DNA from: Idiomarina xiamenensis 10-D-4
Lineage (GTDB): Bacteria; Pseudomonadota; Gammaproteobacteria; Enterobacterales; Alteromonadaceae
Assembly: GCF_000299895.1 (NCBI RefSeq)
Contig: NZ_AMRG01000002.1
Location: 1 to 64,000 of the forward strand
DNA length: 64,000 nucleotides
Reading direction: 5' to 3'
Both the position numbers and the translations under genes were made by a program. The notes below the pieces were generated by a model. That model was not told where the DNA came from and made no database searches. It worked only from the letters and a program-made list of their open reading frames with translations. Below, piece after piece: positions 37,373-46,772 of the stretch (positions are counted from its first letter, which is position 1; every line of letters starts with the position of its first letter).

Positions 37373-38541
37373 TGTTTATTGAGTTTTTCCGTTGTATTCG
37401 CCGCCACGGCGTGGCTGCCAGTGTTACCGAGTTGCTAGATTTTCTACAGGCCTTACAGGCACAGGTCGTGTTTGCCGACGTAGAAGGTTTTTATCATCTG
37501 GCACGTTTAACGTTGGTTAAAGATGAGCGCTTTTATGACCGCTTTGATCGAGCCTTTGCGGAGTATTTCGAGGGCGTTAGCGAAACCGAATTGAGTGACG
37601 CGATACCAGCAGAATGGCTCACTAAAACGTTACAACGGCAACTGAGCGAAGCGGAAAAACAAGCATTATCGGGTTATGGCTCGTTGGACGAACTGTTGAA
37701 ACAGTTTCAGCAGCGTTTAAGCGAACAAGAGAAGCGCCATGCGGGCGGTAGCAAATGGATTGGCACTGGCGGTAGTTCAGCGTTCGGCGCCTACGGTTAT
37801 CATCCTGAAGGCATCCGTATTGGACAAGCCGGCAGTGGTTCGCGACGTGCTGTCAAAGTGTGGGATAAACGACAGTTCAAAGATCTCGATGCTGATCAAG
37901 CGTTGGATAATCGCAATTTGCAAATGGCATTGCGTGGTCTACGCCGTTTTGCCCGCCAAGGAGAAGCCAACGAGTTAGATTTAGCGGCAACTATTCAGGC
38001 GACTTCGCGTAACGCTGGCTATCTGGATTTACAGTGGCAGGCAGAGCGCCATAATGCCGTTAAAGTCTTATTATTGTTCGATGTTGGTGGTTCTATGGAC
38101 GATCATATTTATGATTGCCAACGGCTATTTGCGGCCGCCAAAAACGAATTTAAACATTGTCATTTCTACTATTTTCACAATTGCGTTTACGAATATGTTT
38201 GGCAGCATAATCAGCGCCGTTGGCAGCAGCGCACTCGAGTTATCGATTTAATTAATACGTATGCGAGTGATTACAAATTAATTTTTGTTGGTGATGCCAC
38301 TATGGGGCCTTATGAAGTGCTCTATCCCGGTGGCAGCGTCGAACACTGGAACGACGAAGCCGGGCAGGTCTGGATGCAACGTTTATTGCAGCACTTTAAT
38401 CGAGCTGTTTGGTTAAATCCGCAGCCGCAGTCACGTTGGCGCTATTATGCGTCGTTGCAATTAATCAACGATATCATGCAACAACACATGTACCCGCTGA
38501 CGGTTAATGGTATCGAAAGCGCCATCGCGCATTTACGTTAA
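37372..38541 (+). CDS. VWA domain-containing CoxE-like protein
   Basis: A 389-residue partner of the upstream MoxR ATPase. The N-terminal half is helical; the C-terminal von Willebrand A domain has the MIDAS-like DVGGSMDD (about residue 239; Gly in place of the first Ser of DxSxS) and a later Thr/Asp region VGDATMGPYE. Such MoxR/VWA pairs help insert metals or assemble complexes; the client is not encoded in this window. Coupled translation by TAATG. Confidence 0.85.
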   Translation: MFIEFFRCIRRHGVAASVTELLDFLQALQAQVVFADVEGFYHLARLTLVKDERFYDRFDRAFAEYFEGVSETELSDAIPAEWLTKTLQRQLSEAEKQALSGYGSLDELLKQFQQRLSEQEKRHAGGSKWIGTGGSSAFGAYGYHPEGIRIGQAGSGSRRAVKVWDKRQFKDLDADQALDNRNLQMALRGLRRFARQGEANELDLAATIQATSRNAGYLDLQWQAERHNAVKVLLLFDVGGSMDDHIYDCQRLFAAAKNEFKHCHFYYFHNCVYEYVWQHNQRRWQQRTRVIDLINTYASDYKLIFVGDATMGPYEVLYPGGSVEHWNDEAGQVWMQRLLQHFNRAVWLNPQPQSRWRYYASLQLINDIMQQHMYPLTVNGIESAIAHLR

Positions 38542-38636
38542 TGGTTAGCTTTGTTGCTTTTCTGGTCAGCCGTTAAGGGCGTTTCTTGGCTTTTGTTCAG
38601 TAAGTAGGCAAACGCGAGGAAAATTAAAAAAAACAC

Positions 38637-38665
38637 TTGCAGCAGGCACGTCCAATCACTAATAT
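38637..38665 (+). promoter_or_regulatory. Promoter of tRNA-Val
   Basis: TTGCAG at 38637-38642, 17-nt spacer, TAATAT at 38660-38665, then a GC-rich discriminator; about 7 nt later the transcript would start, upstream of the tRNA at 38695. Good sigma-70 match. Confidence 0.7.
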
Positions 38666-38694
38666 AGCCGCCGTTCACAGCGAAACCGCATCGT

Positions 38695-38771
<77 letters not shown>

Positions 38772-38817
38772 TTTCAAGCTAATTGCTAGGTAGCTAACGC
38801 TGTAAAAGAAATTATGA

Positions 38818-38849
38818 AACCCTGAACTATTCTGTTCAGGGTTTTTTTA
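38818..38849 (+). terminator. Rho-independent terminator after tRNA-Val
   Basis: AACCCTGAAC (38818-38827) pairs with GTTCAGGGTT (38834-38843), a 10-bp stem with a 6-nt loop followed by T6. Also positioned to stop the convergent metallohydrolase transcript. Confidence 0.92.
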
Positions 38850-38860
38850 TACCCACCTAT

Positions 38861-39733
38861 TTATAACTGGTTGATGGGCAGTTTTAGATAAACCTTACCC
38901 TGTTCGTCCGCCGGTGGCATATGTCCGGCGCGAATGTTGACTTGAATCGAGGGTAATATCAGACGCGGCATCGCTAGCGTGGCGTCACGTTGATCCCGCA
39001 TTTTGCAAAACTCCGCTTCGCTAACACCATCATGCACATGGATATTGTGCGCGCGCTGTTCTGCTACCGTTGTTTGTGCTTGATAATCACGCCCTTTAGG
39101 GTAATCGTGACAAATATAAATGTGAGTATCATCCGCTAAGCTCAATAATTTGCGTATTGACTGATACAAGGTTTTTGAACTACCGCCGGGAAAATCACAG
39201 CGCGCGGTACCAACATCCGGTTGAAACAGCGTGTCGCCAACGAAGACTATACGGTCATTGATGATGTAGGCGACATCCGCCGGTGTATGTCCAGGTGTGT
39301 GCATGACACGTACCTGTAACGCGCCGCTGGTAAAGCTATCACCGTCGTTAAATAGGTGATCGAACTGTTCACCGTCGGGCAAAAATTCTTTTTCTAAATC
39401 AAAAACTTCTTTGAAGATTTTTTGAACATTTTTGATGTGCGCGCCAATAGCCACCTTGCCGCCGGTTTGTTGGCGCAAGAATGGGGCGGCGGATAAGTGA
39501 TCGGCATGCGCATGAGTTTCTAGAATCCAGTCCACGGTAAGCTGATTATCGTTGACGAAATCGACCAAACGTTGCGCACCTGAGGTTGCTGTGCGACCCG
39601 ACCTATAATCAAAATCTAAAACCGAATCAATGAGCAGGGCATGACCGCCAACACGGTCATAAACCACATAACTAAACGTTTCACTATCGTGGTCTAAAAA
39701 CGACTTCACTTGTATGGCTGAAGCACTCATCAT
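38861..39733 (-). CDS. MBL-fold metallohydrolase, ETHE1/persulfide-dioxygenase-like
   Basis: A 290-residue metallo-beta-lactamase-fold protein of the ETHE1/Blh group, enzymes that oxidise glutathione persulfide in sulfide detoxification. Motifs: THAHADHLSAAPFL (iron-binding His/Asp), HTPGHTPADVAY, FVGDTLFQPDVGTARCDFPGG and CHDYPKGRDYQAQTTV. AGGAG precedes two adjacent ATGs (39733 and 39730); either could be used. No rhodanese or sqr gene is adjacent. Biochemical substrate is inferred from family. Confidence 0.85.
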   Translation of the reverse strand: MMSASAIQVKSFLDHDSETFSYVVYDRVGGHALLIDSVLDFDYRSGRTATSGAQRLVDFVNDNQLTVDWILETHAHADHLSAAPFLRQQTGGKVAIGAHIKNVQKIFKEVFDLEKEFLPDGEQFDHLFNDGDSFTSGALQVRVMHTPGHTPADVAYIINDRIVFVGDTLFQPDVGTARCDFPGGSSKTLYQSIRKLLSLADDTHIYICHDYPKGRDYQAQTTVAEQRAHNIHVHDGVSEAEFCKMRDQRDATLAMPRLILPSIQVNIRAGHMPPADEQGKVYLKLPINQL

Positions 39734-39767
39734 TACACTCCTTCTAGCCGAAAATTCTATTTAATTA

Positions 39768-39796
39768 TATATATATTCTGTTCGGTAATATATCAA
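39768..39796 (-). promoter_or_regulatory. Promoter with overlapping palindrome upstream of the ETHE1-like gene
   Basis: On the minus strand TTGATA (39791-39796), a 17-nt spacer and TATATA (39768-39773) form a good sigma-70 promoter. The sequence ATATATT (39771-39777) and AATATAT (39787-39793) is an inverted repeat with a 9-nt centre overlapping the spacer and -10, a likely repressor site such as an ArsR-type sulfur sensor. Confidence 0.5.
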
Positions 39797-39806
39797 GTTA
39801 CTGACA

Positions 39807-40886
39807 CTAGCTTTCGAGCTTATCGCGAGACTGTTGCGGTGAAAATTGACAAGTCTCAAAAAACGTTTGCCAGGCTTTGATATGTCGACCACTGCTTTGC
39901 CTTAATTGTTGGCGTAAACTTATCAACCGTAAAAAGTGTTGCTTTAATGGCCGATTACTGAGCTGTTGCTCAATGATCATTAGCGGCGACTCAAGTTGCT
40001 GTAACTGTCTATCCAACTGCGCTAATTGCGCTTGAATCGGGCTTGCATAGTAATTCAAAAAGACATTTTTTAACACTTCAGCGCGCCGTGGTTGGCCTTT
40101 ACTCAAACAACCCGCGTTAGCACTCAGTTGCGCCAGTAGGGGTTGTTGCGCGCTTAAATATTGGTCATAAGCAAGCGCCGTAGCCCATAAATCCGGTAGG
40201 TAATCTTGTTGCTGCAACATTTGCAGCGCCTGCTCGAGTTGCACTGGCTCGTGCTGACTCGGCTTATTCGTGGTCGCTGTTCGCAGGCTATCGGCAACTT
40301 GTACCAGCGCCTCTAGGCTCACTACAAAACGCTCTGTATCGAGTGTTGTCATGGGCCTAGACGAACTGCGGAAGCTGTGTTTAAACGCTGGTTCGGTGGC
40401 AATGGCTAATTGCAAATCAGCGGCTTGGCGTTGCTGCAATTGTTGTGCTAAAGAAGTCGCTTGCACAGTTAACTCCGGCTGTTGTCGAGCACATTCCTGT
40501 AATGCTCGTTGTAGTGCGCGTTGCTGCCAGTAGCGGCTCAAACCTTGCTGCAAGCGGCCAAGGCTACTATTGCCTTGAAACAGCAGTTGACCGGCATGAC
40601 AGCGGCTAAACTGCTGACTATCCAGTAGCCCTAGGCGAATCGGTACAGGCGTTAACTCACTGATAGCAGGGCTGGGATAGGGTAACTGCAAATCTAACTG
40701 GGGCTTCGACCAAATTAACCCTTGGGGGCGCGCTAAACGCTCGCCGTACTGTTGTAATGACTCATTGGCATTGGGTTGGCAAGCTGCCAAGGTTAGTGTT
40801 AGCAATGCTGGCAAGGCAACATAGCCAAGTGCTGGCCAATGCAGTAAACTGCCGAAACTATTTTTTGCTGTCACAAATGGGCCCAT
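39807..40886 (-). CDS. DUF3080 lipoprotein
   Basis: A 359-residue lipoprotein. A long N-region leads into a hydrophobic core ending at lipobox LAAC (Cys about residue 36). The mature protein is Gln/Leu-rich and mostly helical, with QQYGERLARPQG near its start, matching DUF3080. Function unknown. The ATG at 40886 is only 5 nt from the divergent ribE ATG; a GTG at 40874 is a possible alternative start. Confidence 0.72.
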   Translation of the reverse strand: MGPFVTAKNSFGSLLHWPALGYVALPALLTLTLAACQPNANESLQQYGERLARPQGLIWSKPQLDLQLPYPSPAISELTPVPIRLGLLDSQQFSRCHAGQLLFQGNSSLGRLQQGLSRYWQQRALQRALQECARQQPELTVQATSLAQQLQQRQAADLQLAIATEPAFKHSFRSSSRPMTTLDTERFVVSLEALVQVADSLRTATTNKPSQHEPVQLEQALQMLQQQDYLPDLWATALAYDQYLSAQQPLLAQLSANAGCLSKGQPRRAEVLKNVFLNYYASPIQAQLAQLDRQLQQLESPLMIIEQQLSNRPLKQHFLRLISLRQQLRQSSGRHIKAWQTFFETCQFSPQQSRDKLES

Positions 40887-40891
40887 CCGTC

Positions 40892-41512
40892 ATGTTTACT
40901 GGTATTGTACAAGCTTGTGCAACTGTACGTGCAGTCGAAGAACGTCAACAATTTCGTCACTTAACCATTGCCATAGCGAGCGATTATCTGCAACAGCTTA
41001 ACATTGGCGCCAGTATTGCCATCAATGGCTGTTGTTTAACCGTAACGGCGGTGGCGGGCGATCAAGTTGAGTTTGATGTCATTGACGAAACCCTGCGCTT
41101 GACCAATTTAGGGCAGCTCAAGGTTGGCGATGCGGTTAACTTCGAGCGTTCGCTAAAAATGGGCGATGAGTTGGGTGGTCACATTGTCTCCGGACATATA
41201 CACGGCACAGCCAGCGTTTTACAGCGCCAATCTAGCGAGCACAATGCCACGCTATGGCTAAGTTTCCCTGCTGCATTAAAGCCTTACATTTTTAGTAAGG
41301 GCTTTATTACCGTTAATGGTGCCAGCTTAACCGTGGGTGAGGTTGACGACTTGAGTTTTGCCTTGCATCTGATCCCAGAAACGCTGCGGCTAACCAACTT
41401 GGATAACCTAGCACCGGGGGCGTTACTGAATTTAGAAGTCGACCAGCAAACCATGACCATCGTTGATACTGTTGAGCGCATCATGGCGCAGCGCGAACAA
41501 CTTGCTCAATAG
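40892..41512 (+). CDS. ribE: Riboflavin synthase (alpha chain)
   Basis: Dismutates two lumazines to riboflavin. Homology starts at MFTGIVQACATV, so the ATG at 40892 is used (206 aa). Two similar beta-barrel halves are visible: GCCLTV...FDVIDETLRLTNL and GASLTV...LHLIPETLRLTNL, each with the lumazine-binding signature; SGHIHGTA lies between them. No ribosome-binding site or FMN riboswitch is visible. Standalone, unlike the rib operons of some relatives; paired back to back with the DUF3080 gene. Confidence 0.93.
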   Translation: MFTGIVQACATVRAVEERQQFRHLTIAIASDYLQQLNIGASIAINGCCLTVTAVAGDQVEFDVIDETLRLTNLGQLKVGDAVNFERSLKMGDELGGHIVSGHIHGTASVLQRQSSEHNATLWLSFPAALKPYIFSKGFITVNGASLTVGEVDDLSFALHLIPETLRLTNLDNLAPGALLNLEVDQQTMTIVDTVERIMAQREQLAQ

Positions 41513-41537
41513 TCGATACGGCTGGCGCTAACGCGCG

Positions 41538-41747
41538 TTAATAAAATTGCTCGTCGTTACCCTCAATGCGCACTTCGACGCCGTCGTCGTGCGCATTACC
41601 TTGCACAAAGACATGAATACTGTCACCACAGGCCGCGCATTCATCTTGATAATCTTGATCGCCGGCGCTGGCATCGATGGCTAAATGAATGTGATGCCCA
41701 CAATAGGGGCAGGCAACACTATGACTTACTAGTTTTTGCGCTAACAT
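41538..41747 (-). CDS. CPXCG motif cysteine-rich protein
   Basis: A 69-residue zinc-ribbon protein. Two Cys pairs, CPYCGHH and CAACGDS, separated by about 23 residues would bind one zinc. Matches the CPXCG family. Role unknown. It starts at ATG 41747 and is alone on its strand between ribE and the DMT transporter. Confidence 0.78.
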   Translation of the reverse strand: MLAQKLVSHSVACPYCGHHIHLAIDASAGDQDYQDECAACGDSIHVFVQGNAHDDGVEVRIEGNDEQFY

Positions 41748-41829
41748 GAGAAACCCTTGACGTTACGGTGTTTAGACGACTGTTAGCGATAAGTATGATC
41801 GGTTTTTAGCGAAACGCCTGTTTTTTACA

Positions 41830-42750
41830 TTAACCGACAGCTCCCAATAATATGGCGATACCAGCAAGCGCGATTAGCGCCGCTAACACGCTGCGCCAAT
41901 GACTTTTTTGTCCATAGCAATAGCCGATAGGAATGAGAAACAGCGGCGCGGTGGATAACAGTGTTTGCACCAAGCCGGGGTTTAATTGGCTGAGCGCTAG
42001 TTGTTGTAGCCAAATGGCAAGAAAGGTGCCTAAAAAAATCGCCGCTAACAGCGGTGCTAGCGATACTTGCCTTAATTGACGAACGGTGTGTTGCAATAAG
42101 CGCGGTTGGCTACAACAAACGATGACTAACAAGGTTAAGCTGCCCGCCAGTAAACGCAAAAAAGCGGCGTTAGCCGCCGACAGTGGAAAGCGATTGAGGG
42201 CGTCGAAGGCCATCACCAAACCGAATGCCTGACACAGTGCCGCTGTTACGCCAAACACAATACCCGTTAATGACCAGTTGGGTGCTGCTGAAAGGTCATT
42301 ATTCGCTTGTTGCTGTAGGCGTTGTCGTCGCTGTTCAGCCAACACCCAAACAAGACCGAGCATGATCAGTATCGCACCGATGAATTGCTGCAACGTTAAG
42401 GCTTCACCCAACCAAAAATAGGCCAACACGGCGGCAAATAGCGGCGCTAAGTATTCTAATAACATGGCCTGCCAGGGTCCAAGCCGGCGCAGGGCAGCAA
42501 AATAACAGCTATCACCCAAGGTAATGCCGATAATGCCGCTTAGCATTAACAGCAAACTGGCTTGACTCATATTAATAATTAGCGGAGCGGGTAATACCAG
42601 CGTCAACAATAATAACAATGGACAGGCCACGACGCCCTTGATTAGGTTAAGTTGTAGCGCGCTAAAATGGCTACCGGCACGGTTATAGAAAAGTGTTGCG
42701 ATTGCCCATAATGCTGCGGCACCGATCGCCGCGCTGATACCGAGCATCAT
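41830..42750 (-). CDS. EamA/DMT superfamily transporter
   Basis: Ten-helix inner-membrane permease of 306 residues, with two EamA repeats (about residues 4-135 and 155-300) split by a Gln-rich cytoplasmic linker. GDSCYFAALRRLGP and the PLFAAVLAYFWLGEALTLQQ segment are typical. Substrate unknown. Its start overlaps the stop of the START-domain gene (ATGA). Confidence 0.83.
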   Translation of the reverse strand: MMLGISAAIGAAALWAIATLFYNRAGSHFSALQLNLIKGVVACPLLLLLTLVLPAPLIINMSQASLLLMLSGIIGITLGDSCYFAALRRLGPWQAMLLEYLAPLFAAVLAYFWLGEALTLQQFIGAILIMLGLVWVLAEQRRQRLQQQANNDLSAAPNWSLTGIVFGVTAALCQAFGLVMAFDALNRFPLSAANAAFLRLLAGSLTLLVIVCCSQPRLLQHTVRQLRQVSLAPLLAAIFLGTFLAIWLQQLALSQLNPGLVQTLLSTAPLFLIPIGYCYGQKSHWRSVLAALIALAGIAILLGAVG

Positions 42751-43406
42751 AAACCGAGCTCACAATCGGCAAACAGCGCATTGTCAGGGCGCTGCTGATA
42801 ATCTGTTTTACGCAACTGCTGCTGTAGGTTTAGCAGTGTTTGCCGGACACTACTGTTCAAGGTGGAACGAGCTAACCAATCGGGCAGTAAACCGCCAGGA
42901 TCGCTACTCACTCGGTAACGTAAAAGAACTTGCTCGGCATCAATGACACTGACTTGCCATTGGGCCTGAAAAAAACGCAGAGAGATGGCGTCGTCGATGA
43001 ACTCGCTACGCTCTTGTTCGGTGAGCTTATCTAGCGCGTCGTGAGTAGTCGTTTTGCTGACGTCGATGGTTAATTGACAGTCGCGATTAACAGAAAAATT
43101 AGCATCACTGACTAAATAACGGTCGGTTACCGGCCAGGGGCTATCAAAAACACTTAGCACGCGAAACCAATGCTGCTCACGTTGAGCTAAAATGCGGCTG
43201 TAGCGCATCCGTTCAACCCAATGAGGCGCTTGCGCATTATCCAACAACAATTGATATAGCGCCCATGGTGCTGCCTTGACCGTGAGTGTTCCTTGCAGCC
43301 AAAAACGGTCATTCGCATCGCGCCATTGTTGCATGCTGAGTTGTTCGGCGTTGGCGCTAGTCGGCAAATTTGCGAGTAGCGCGATTGTCAGCAAAAAAAC
43401 ACGCAT
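42747..43406 (-). CDS. START/SRPBCC-domain exported protein
   Basis: A 219-residue protein with a cleavable signal peptide (about residues 1-20, SANA) and a START-like lipid-binding domain. Family features: the WVERMRYSRIL segment, the SPWPVTDRYLVSDANF strand, and a C-terminal helix ending near RQTLLNLQQQLRK. The ligand is unknown. Cotranscribed with the DMT transporter and divergent from thrS. Confidence 0.75.
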   Translation of the reverse strand: MRVFLLTIALLANLPTSANAEQLSMQQWRDANDRFWLQGTLTVKAAPWALYQLLLDNAQAPHWVERMRYSRILAQREQHWFRVLSVFDSPWPVTDRYLVSDANFSVNRDCQLTIDVSKTTTHDALDKLTEQERSEFIDDAISLRFFQAQWQVSVIDAEQVLLRYRVSSDPGGLLPDWLARSTLNSSVRQTLLNLQQQLRKTDYQQRPDNALFADCELGL

Positions 43407-43422
43407 AGTGGCCTTGCATCAG

Positions 43423-43451
43423 TTGTCAGGTAAGGCTGCTTAGCTTATAGT
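43423..43451 (+). promoter_or_regulatory. Promoter of thrS operon
   Basis: TTGTCA (43423-43428), 17-nt spacer, TATAGT (43446-43451). This places a start near 43458, about 150 nt before the thrS ATG, leaving a structured leader. Confidence 0.65.
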
Positions 43452-43530
43452 ATTAGGTTCGTGTTCGACAGTAGCGAACCGAGCAATTTTTTGCCCAGTC
43501 AGCTAAGCCGCGACTGAGCAACTATCATTT

Positions 43531-43553
43531 AACTCGCGTTAGCGAGTTTTTTT
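43531..43553 (+). terminator. Terminator-like hairpin in the thrS leader (possible attenuator)
   Basis: AACTCGC (43531-43537), loop GTTA, GCGAGTT (43542-43548), then T5. It lies between the thrS promoter and its ATG, on the thrS strand. An upstream CGCGA at about 43510 could pair with TCGCG inside the left arm and prevent the hairpin, so conditional termination is plausible. No threonine-rich leader peptide is seen. Confidence 0.6.
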
Positions 43554-43607
43554 ATTTAAAGCATGTGGCACTTGGTGGGTGTCACCACTGTCTTAAGGAT
43601 TAACGTC

Positions 43608-45521
43608 ATGCCTGTAATTACCTTACCCGACGGCAGCAAGCGCGAGTTTGAACACGCTGTCAGTATTCTTGATATTGCTAACGATATTGGCCCCGGTCTG
43701 GCTAAAGCGACCGTTGCTGGTCGTATTAATGGCCGTTTAGTTGACGCTTGCGAACTGGTTAACGACGATGCCAATATCGAAATCGTGACACCTCGTGATG
43801 ACGCGGGTGTTGAGATTATTCGTCACTCTTGTGCGCACTTGTTAGGGCATGCCATAAAGCAACTGTTCCCGGATGTGAAAATGGCCATTGGTCCGGTCAT
43901 CGACAACGGCTTTTATTATGATGTCGATATGGAACATACGCTTACGCAAGAAGATTTAGACGCTATTGAAGCGCGCATGAAAGCGTTAGCTAAGACCGAA
44001 TACGATGTGGTGAAAAAGGTAGTGAGTTGGTCGGATGCGCGTGAGACTTTCGTGGCGCGTCACGAACCCTATAAAATTGAAATTCTGGATGACGATATTC
44101 CTAAAGACGCGACCCCGGGTCTTTATCATCATGAAGAGTATATCGACATGTGTCGTGGCCCACACGTGCCCAATATGCGTTTTTGTCAGCACTTCAAAAT
44201 TATGAAAACTGCTGGCGCTTACTGGCGTGGTAACTCTGATAATAAGATGCTGCAACGCATCTACGGCACCGCGTGGGCCGATAAAAAGCAACTTAAAGCT
44301 TATTTGCAGCGCTTGGAAGAGGCGGAAAAACGCGACCACCGTAAAATCGGTAAAAGCCAAGATTTATTTCATTGGCAAGAGGAAGCTCCGGGTATGGTGT
44401 TTTGGCACCATAATGGCTGGACCATTTTCCGTGAGCTAGAGAATTTTATCCGCGAAAAGCTCAATGAATACGATTATCAGGAAGTTAAAGGTCCGTTCAT
44501 GATGGACCGCGTGTTATGGGAAAAGTCAGGTCACTGGGAGAAGTTCTCAGAGCTGATGTTCACTACCGAATCGGAAAAGCGCGAGTATGCCATTAAACCG
44601 ATGAACTGCCCGGGGCACGTGCAAATTTTTAATCAAGGCTTAAAGTCTTACCGTGATTTGCCGTTGCGCATGGCAGAATTTGGTTGTTGCCATCGTAATG
44701 AGCCTTCGGGTGCGTTGCATGGATTGATGCGTGTGCGTGGTTTTACCCAAGATGATGCGCACGTATTTTGTACTGAAAGTCAGGTGCAGGCCGAAGTCGC
44801 TAGTTGTATCGAAATGGTCTACGACACCTATCGCACCTTCGGTTTTGACCGTATTGATGTGAAACTGTCGACCCGCCCAGAAAAGCGTTTGGGTGACGAT
44901 GCAACTTGGGATCGTTCTGAGGCGGCGTTAGCCGATGCCTTGAAAAGTCATGATATCGACTTCAGTTATTTACCAGGCGAGGGCGCGTTTTACGGTCCTA
45001 AAATTGAATTTACCCTGTTTGACTGTATCGGTCGTGCGTGGCAGTGCGGCACTATTCAGCTCGACTTTGCTTTACCGGGCCGCTTAGGCGCAACTTATGT
45101 TGGCGAAGATAACGAGCGCCATACACCGGTGATGATCCACCGCGCTATTTTAGGTTCGTTAGAACGCTTTATGGGCATTTTAACCGAAGAATATGCCGGT
45201 TATTTCCCATTATGGTTGGCGCCGGTGCAAGCTGTGGTGATGAATATTACCGACAAACAAGCCGATGCAGTGCAAAAAACGGTAGAAAAACTCAGTAAAT
45301 TAGGGTTTAGAGCGGTTGCCGACTTGAGAAATGAGAAAATAGGCTTTAAAATCCGCGAGCACACTTTAAAACGTGTCCCTTATTTGCTGGTTATCGGCGA
45401 TAAAGAAGTCGAAGCTGGTGAGGTCGCGGTGCGGACTCGCAAGGGCGAAGACCTCGGTAAGTTTAAACTAGAAAGCTTTATCGAGCAGCTCAGCAACGAA
45501 GTCAGCACGCGAAAAATTTAA
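43608..45521 (+). CDS. thrS: Threonyl-tRNA synthetase
   Basis: Class II synthetase with editing domain, 637 residues. Homology starts at [14 protein letters not shown], so the ATG at 43608 is used. The TGS domain (residues 1-62) is followed by the editing domain with [17 protein letters not shown], the class II core with [12 protein letters not shown] (zinc Cys) and the anticodon domain from about residue 535. First gene of the translation operon; E. coli thrS controls its own translation through a leader operator. Confidence 0.97.
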   Translation: MPVITLPDGSKREFEHAVSILDIANDIGPGLAKATVAGRINGRLVDACELVNDDANIEIVTPRDDAGVEIIRHSCAHLLGHAIKQLFPDVKMAIGPVIDNGFYYDVDMEHTLTQEDLDAIEARMKALAKTEYDVVKKVVSWSDARETFVARHEPYKIEILDDDIPKDATPGLYHHEEYIDMCRGPHVPNMRFCQHFKIMKTAGAYWRGNSDNKMLQRIYGTAWADKKQLKAYLQRLEEAEKRDHRKIGKSQDLFHWQEEAPGMVFWHHNGWTIFRELENFIREKLNEYDYQEVKGPFMMDRVLWEKSGHWEKFSELMFTTESEKREYAIKPMNCPGHVQIFNQGLKSYRDLPLRMAEFGCCHRNEPSGALHGLMRVRGFTQDDAHVFCTESQVQAEVASCIEMVYDTYRTFGFDRIDVKLSTRPEKRLGDDATWDRSEAALADALKSHDIDFSYLPGEGAFYGPKIEFTLFDCIGRAWQCGTIQLDFALPGRLGATYVGEDNERHTPVMIHRAILGSLERFMGILTEEYAGYFPLWLAPVQAVVMNITDKQADAVQKTVEKLSKLGFRAVADLRNEKIGFKIREHTLKRVPYLLVIGDKEVEAGEVAVRTRKGEDLGKFKLESFIEQLSNEVSTRKI

Positions 45522-45542
45522 ACTCGGTTGGAGGAATTGACC

Positions 45543-46085
45543 ATTAAAGGCGGAAAAAGAACTCAGAAAGCTGGTGATAAAAGTCGTATTAACGAAGAAA
45601 TTCGCGTCAAAGAGGTGCGACTCATTGGCACTGATTCCGAACAACTCGGTATTGTCACTTTGGAAGAGGCGCTTAGCGCAGCAGAAGAAGCGGGTGTTGA
45701 CTTAGTTGAGGTTAGCCCGAATGCTGAGCCGCCGGTCTGTCGTTTGATGGATTACGGTAAATTCCTCTACGAGAAGAGTAAAGACCTCAAAGAGCAGAAG
45801 AAAAAGCAGAAACAGATTCAGGTCAAGGAAGTTAAATTCCGACCTGGTACTGATGAAGGCGACTACCAGGTAAAACTGCGCAACCTGCGTCGCTTTCTTG
45901 AGGGAGGTGACAAAACCAAAGTCACCGTCCGTTTCCGTGGCCGGGAAATGGCGCACCAAGAACTGGGCATTGAGTTATTAACCCGTATTAAAGACGAGTT
46001 AGACGAAATTGCACAGGTCGAGTCGTTCCCAAAACGTGCCGAAGGTCGTCAGATGATTATGGTGCTGGCGCCCATTAAGAAGTGA
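45543..46085 (+). CDS. infC: Translation initiation factor IF-3, AUU start codon
   Basis: Prevents subunit joining and proofreads start codons on the 30S subunit. Homology to E. coli IF-3 begins at the codon ATT (45543) followed by AAAGGCGGAAAAAGA (KGGKR); GGAGGA lies 7 nt upstream. I use this ATT, giving 180 residues with initiator Met; an in-frame TTG at 45528 lies before the ribosome-binding site and is unlikely. Sequence includes [15 protein letters not shown] and [18 protein letters not shown]. An AUU start lets IF-3 repress its own synthesis, as known in E. coli. Confidence 0.95.
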   Translation: MKGGKRTQKAGDKSRINEEIRVKEVRLIGTDSEQLGIVTLEEALSAAEEAGVDLVEVSPNAEPPVCRLMDYGKFLYEKSKDLKEQKKKQKQIQVKEVKFRPGTDEGDYQVKLRNLRRFLEGGDKTKVTVRFRGREMAHQELGIELLTRIKDELDEIAQVESFPKRAEGRQMIMVLAPIKK

Positions 46086-46160
46086 TTGTGGCTAACAAGT
46101 AGTCGCTTGCGGCTCGCCCTGTCACACTTGTCTAAAACAATGCGGAGTGGAGTAGTTTTC

Positions 46161-46358
46161 ATGCCGAAAATGAAATCAAACAAAGGTGCTTCTAAGCGCT
46201 TTAAAAAGACTGCATCAGGTGGTTTTAAGTGCAAGCAGTCTCACTTACGTCACATTCTGACTAAGAAGACGCCTAAGCGTAAGCGTCAGCTACGTGCCAA
46301 ATCAATGGTACACGAAGCCGATGTTGCATTAGTCAACCGTATGTTACCGTACGCGTAA
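46161..46358 (+). CDS. rpmI: 50S ribosomal protein L35
   Basis: Ribosomal protein of the large subunit, 65 residues. The open frame extends upstream but L35 homology begins at [17 protein letters not shown], after a GGAG site. The rest is basic with a conserved [16 protein letters not shown]. The 75-nt gap after infC probably holds L20-dependent control, as in E. coli, but I did not identify the fold. Confidence 0.96.
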   Translation: MPKMKSNKGASKRFKKTASGGFKCKQSHLRHILTKKTPKRKRQLRAKSMVHEADVALVNRMLPYA

Positions 46359-46371
46359 GGAGAGATAGCAA

Positions 46372-46725
46372 ATGGCACGAGTAAAACGTGGTGTGATCGC
46401 GCGCGCGCGTCACAAGAAAGTCCTGAAGCAGGCGAAAGGTTATTATGGTGCTCGCAGTCGCGTTTATCGCGTTGCAGTGCAAGCTGTTACTAAAGCGGGT
46501 CAATATGCTTACCGTGACCGCCGCGCTAAGAAACGTCAGTTCCGCCAACTGTGGATCGTACGTATCAACGCTGCTGCGCGTCAAAACGGTTTGTCTTACA
46601 GCCGTTTTATCAACGGTCTGAAGAAAGCATCTGTAGAGATCGATCGTAAAATTCTGGCTGATATCGCGGTTCATGATCAAGGCGGCTTTGCTGCGTTGGT
46701 TGAAAAAGCCAAAGGCGCTTTATAA
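46372..46725 (+). CDS. rplT: 50S ribosomal protein L20
   Basis: Large-subunit assembly protein of 117 residues, N-terminal basic extension [15 protein letters not shown] and the globular [18 protein letters not shown]. In E. coli L20 binds the rpmI leader and represses rpmI-rplT. Starts after AAGGAGAGATAGCA, 13 nt after rpmI. Confidence 0.97.
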   Translation: MARVKRGVIARARHKKVLKQAKGYYGARSRVYRVAVQAVTKAGQYAYRDRRAKKRQFRQLWIVRINAAARQNGLSYSRFINGLKKASVEIDRKILADIAVHDQGGFAALVEKAKGAL

Positions 46726-46772
46726 GTTGCCTTAGCCCGTGACAGCAGGAATTCATGCTGATTGTCTTAGAA

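Noticed and set aside
45528-45542. TTG at 45528 as the infC start
   Set aside because: It precedes the GGAGGA ribosome-binding site, and IF-3 homology begins at the ATT at 45543.
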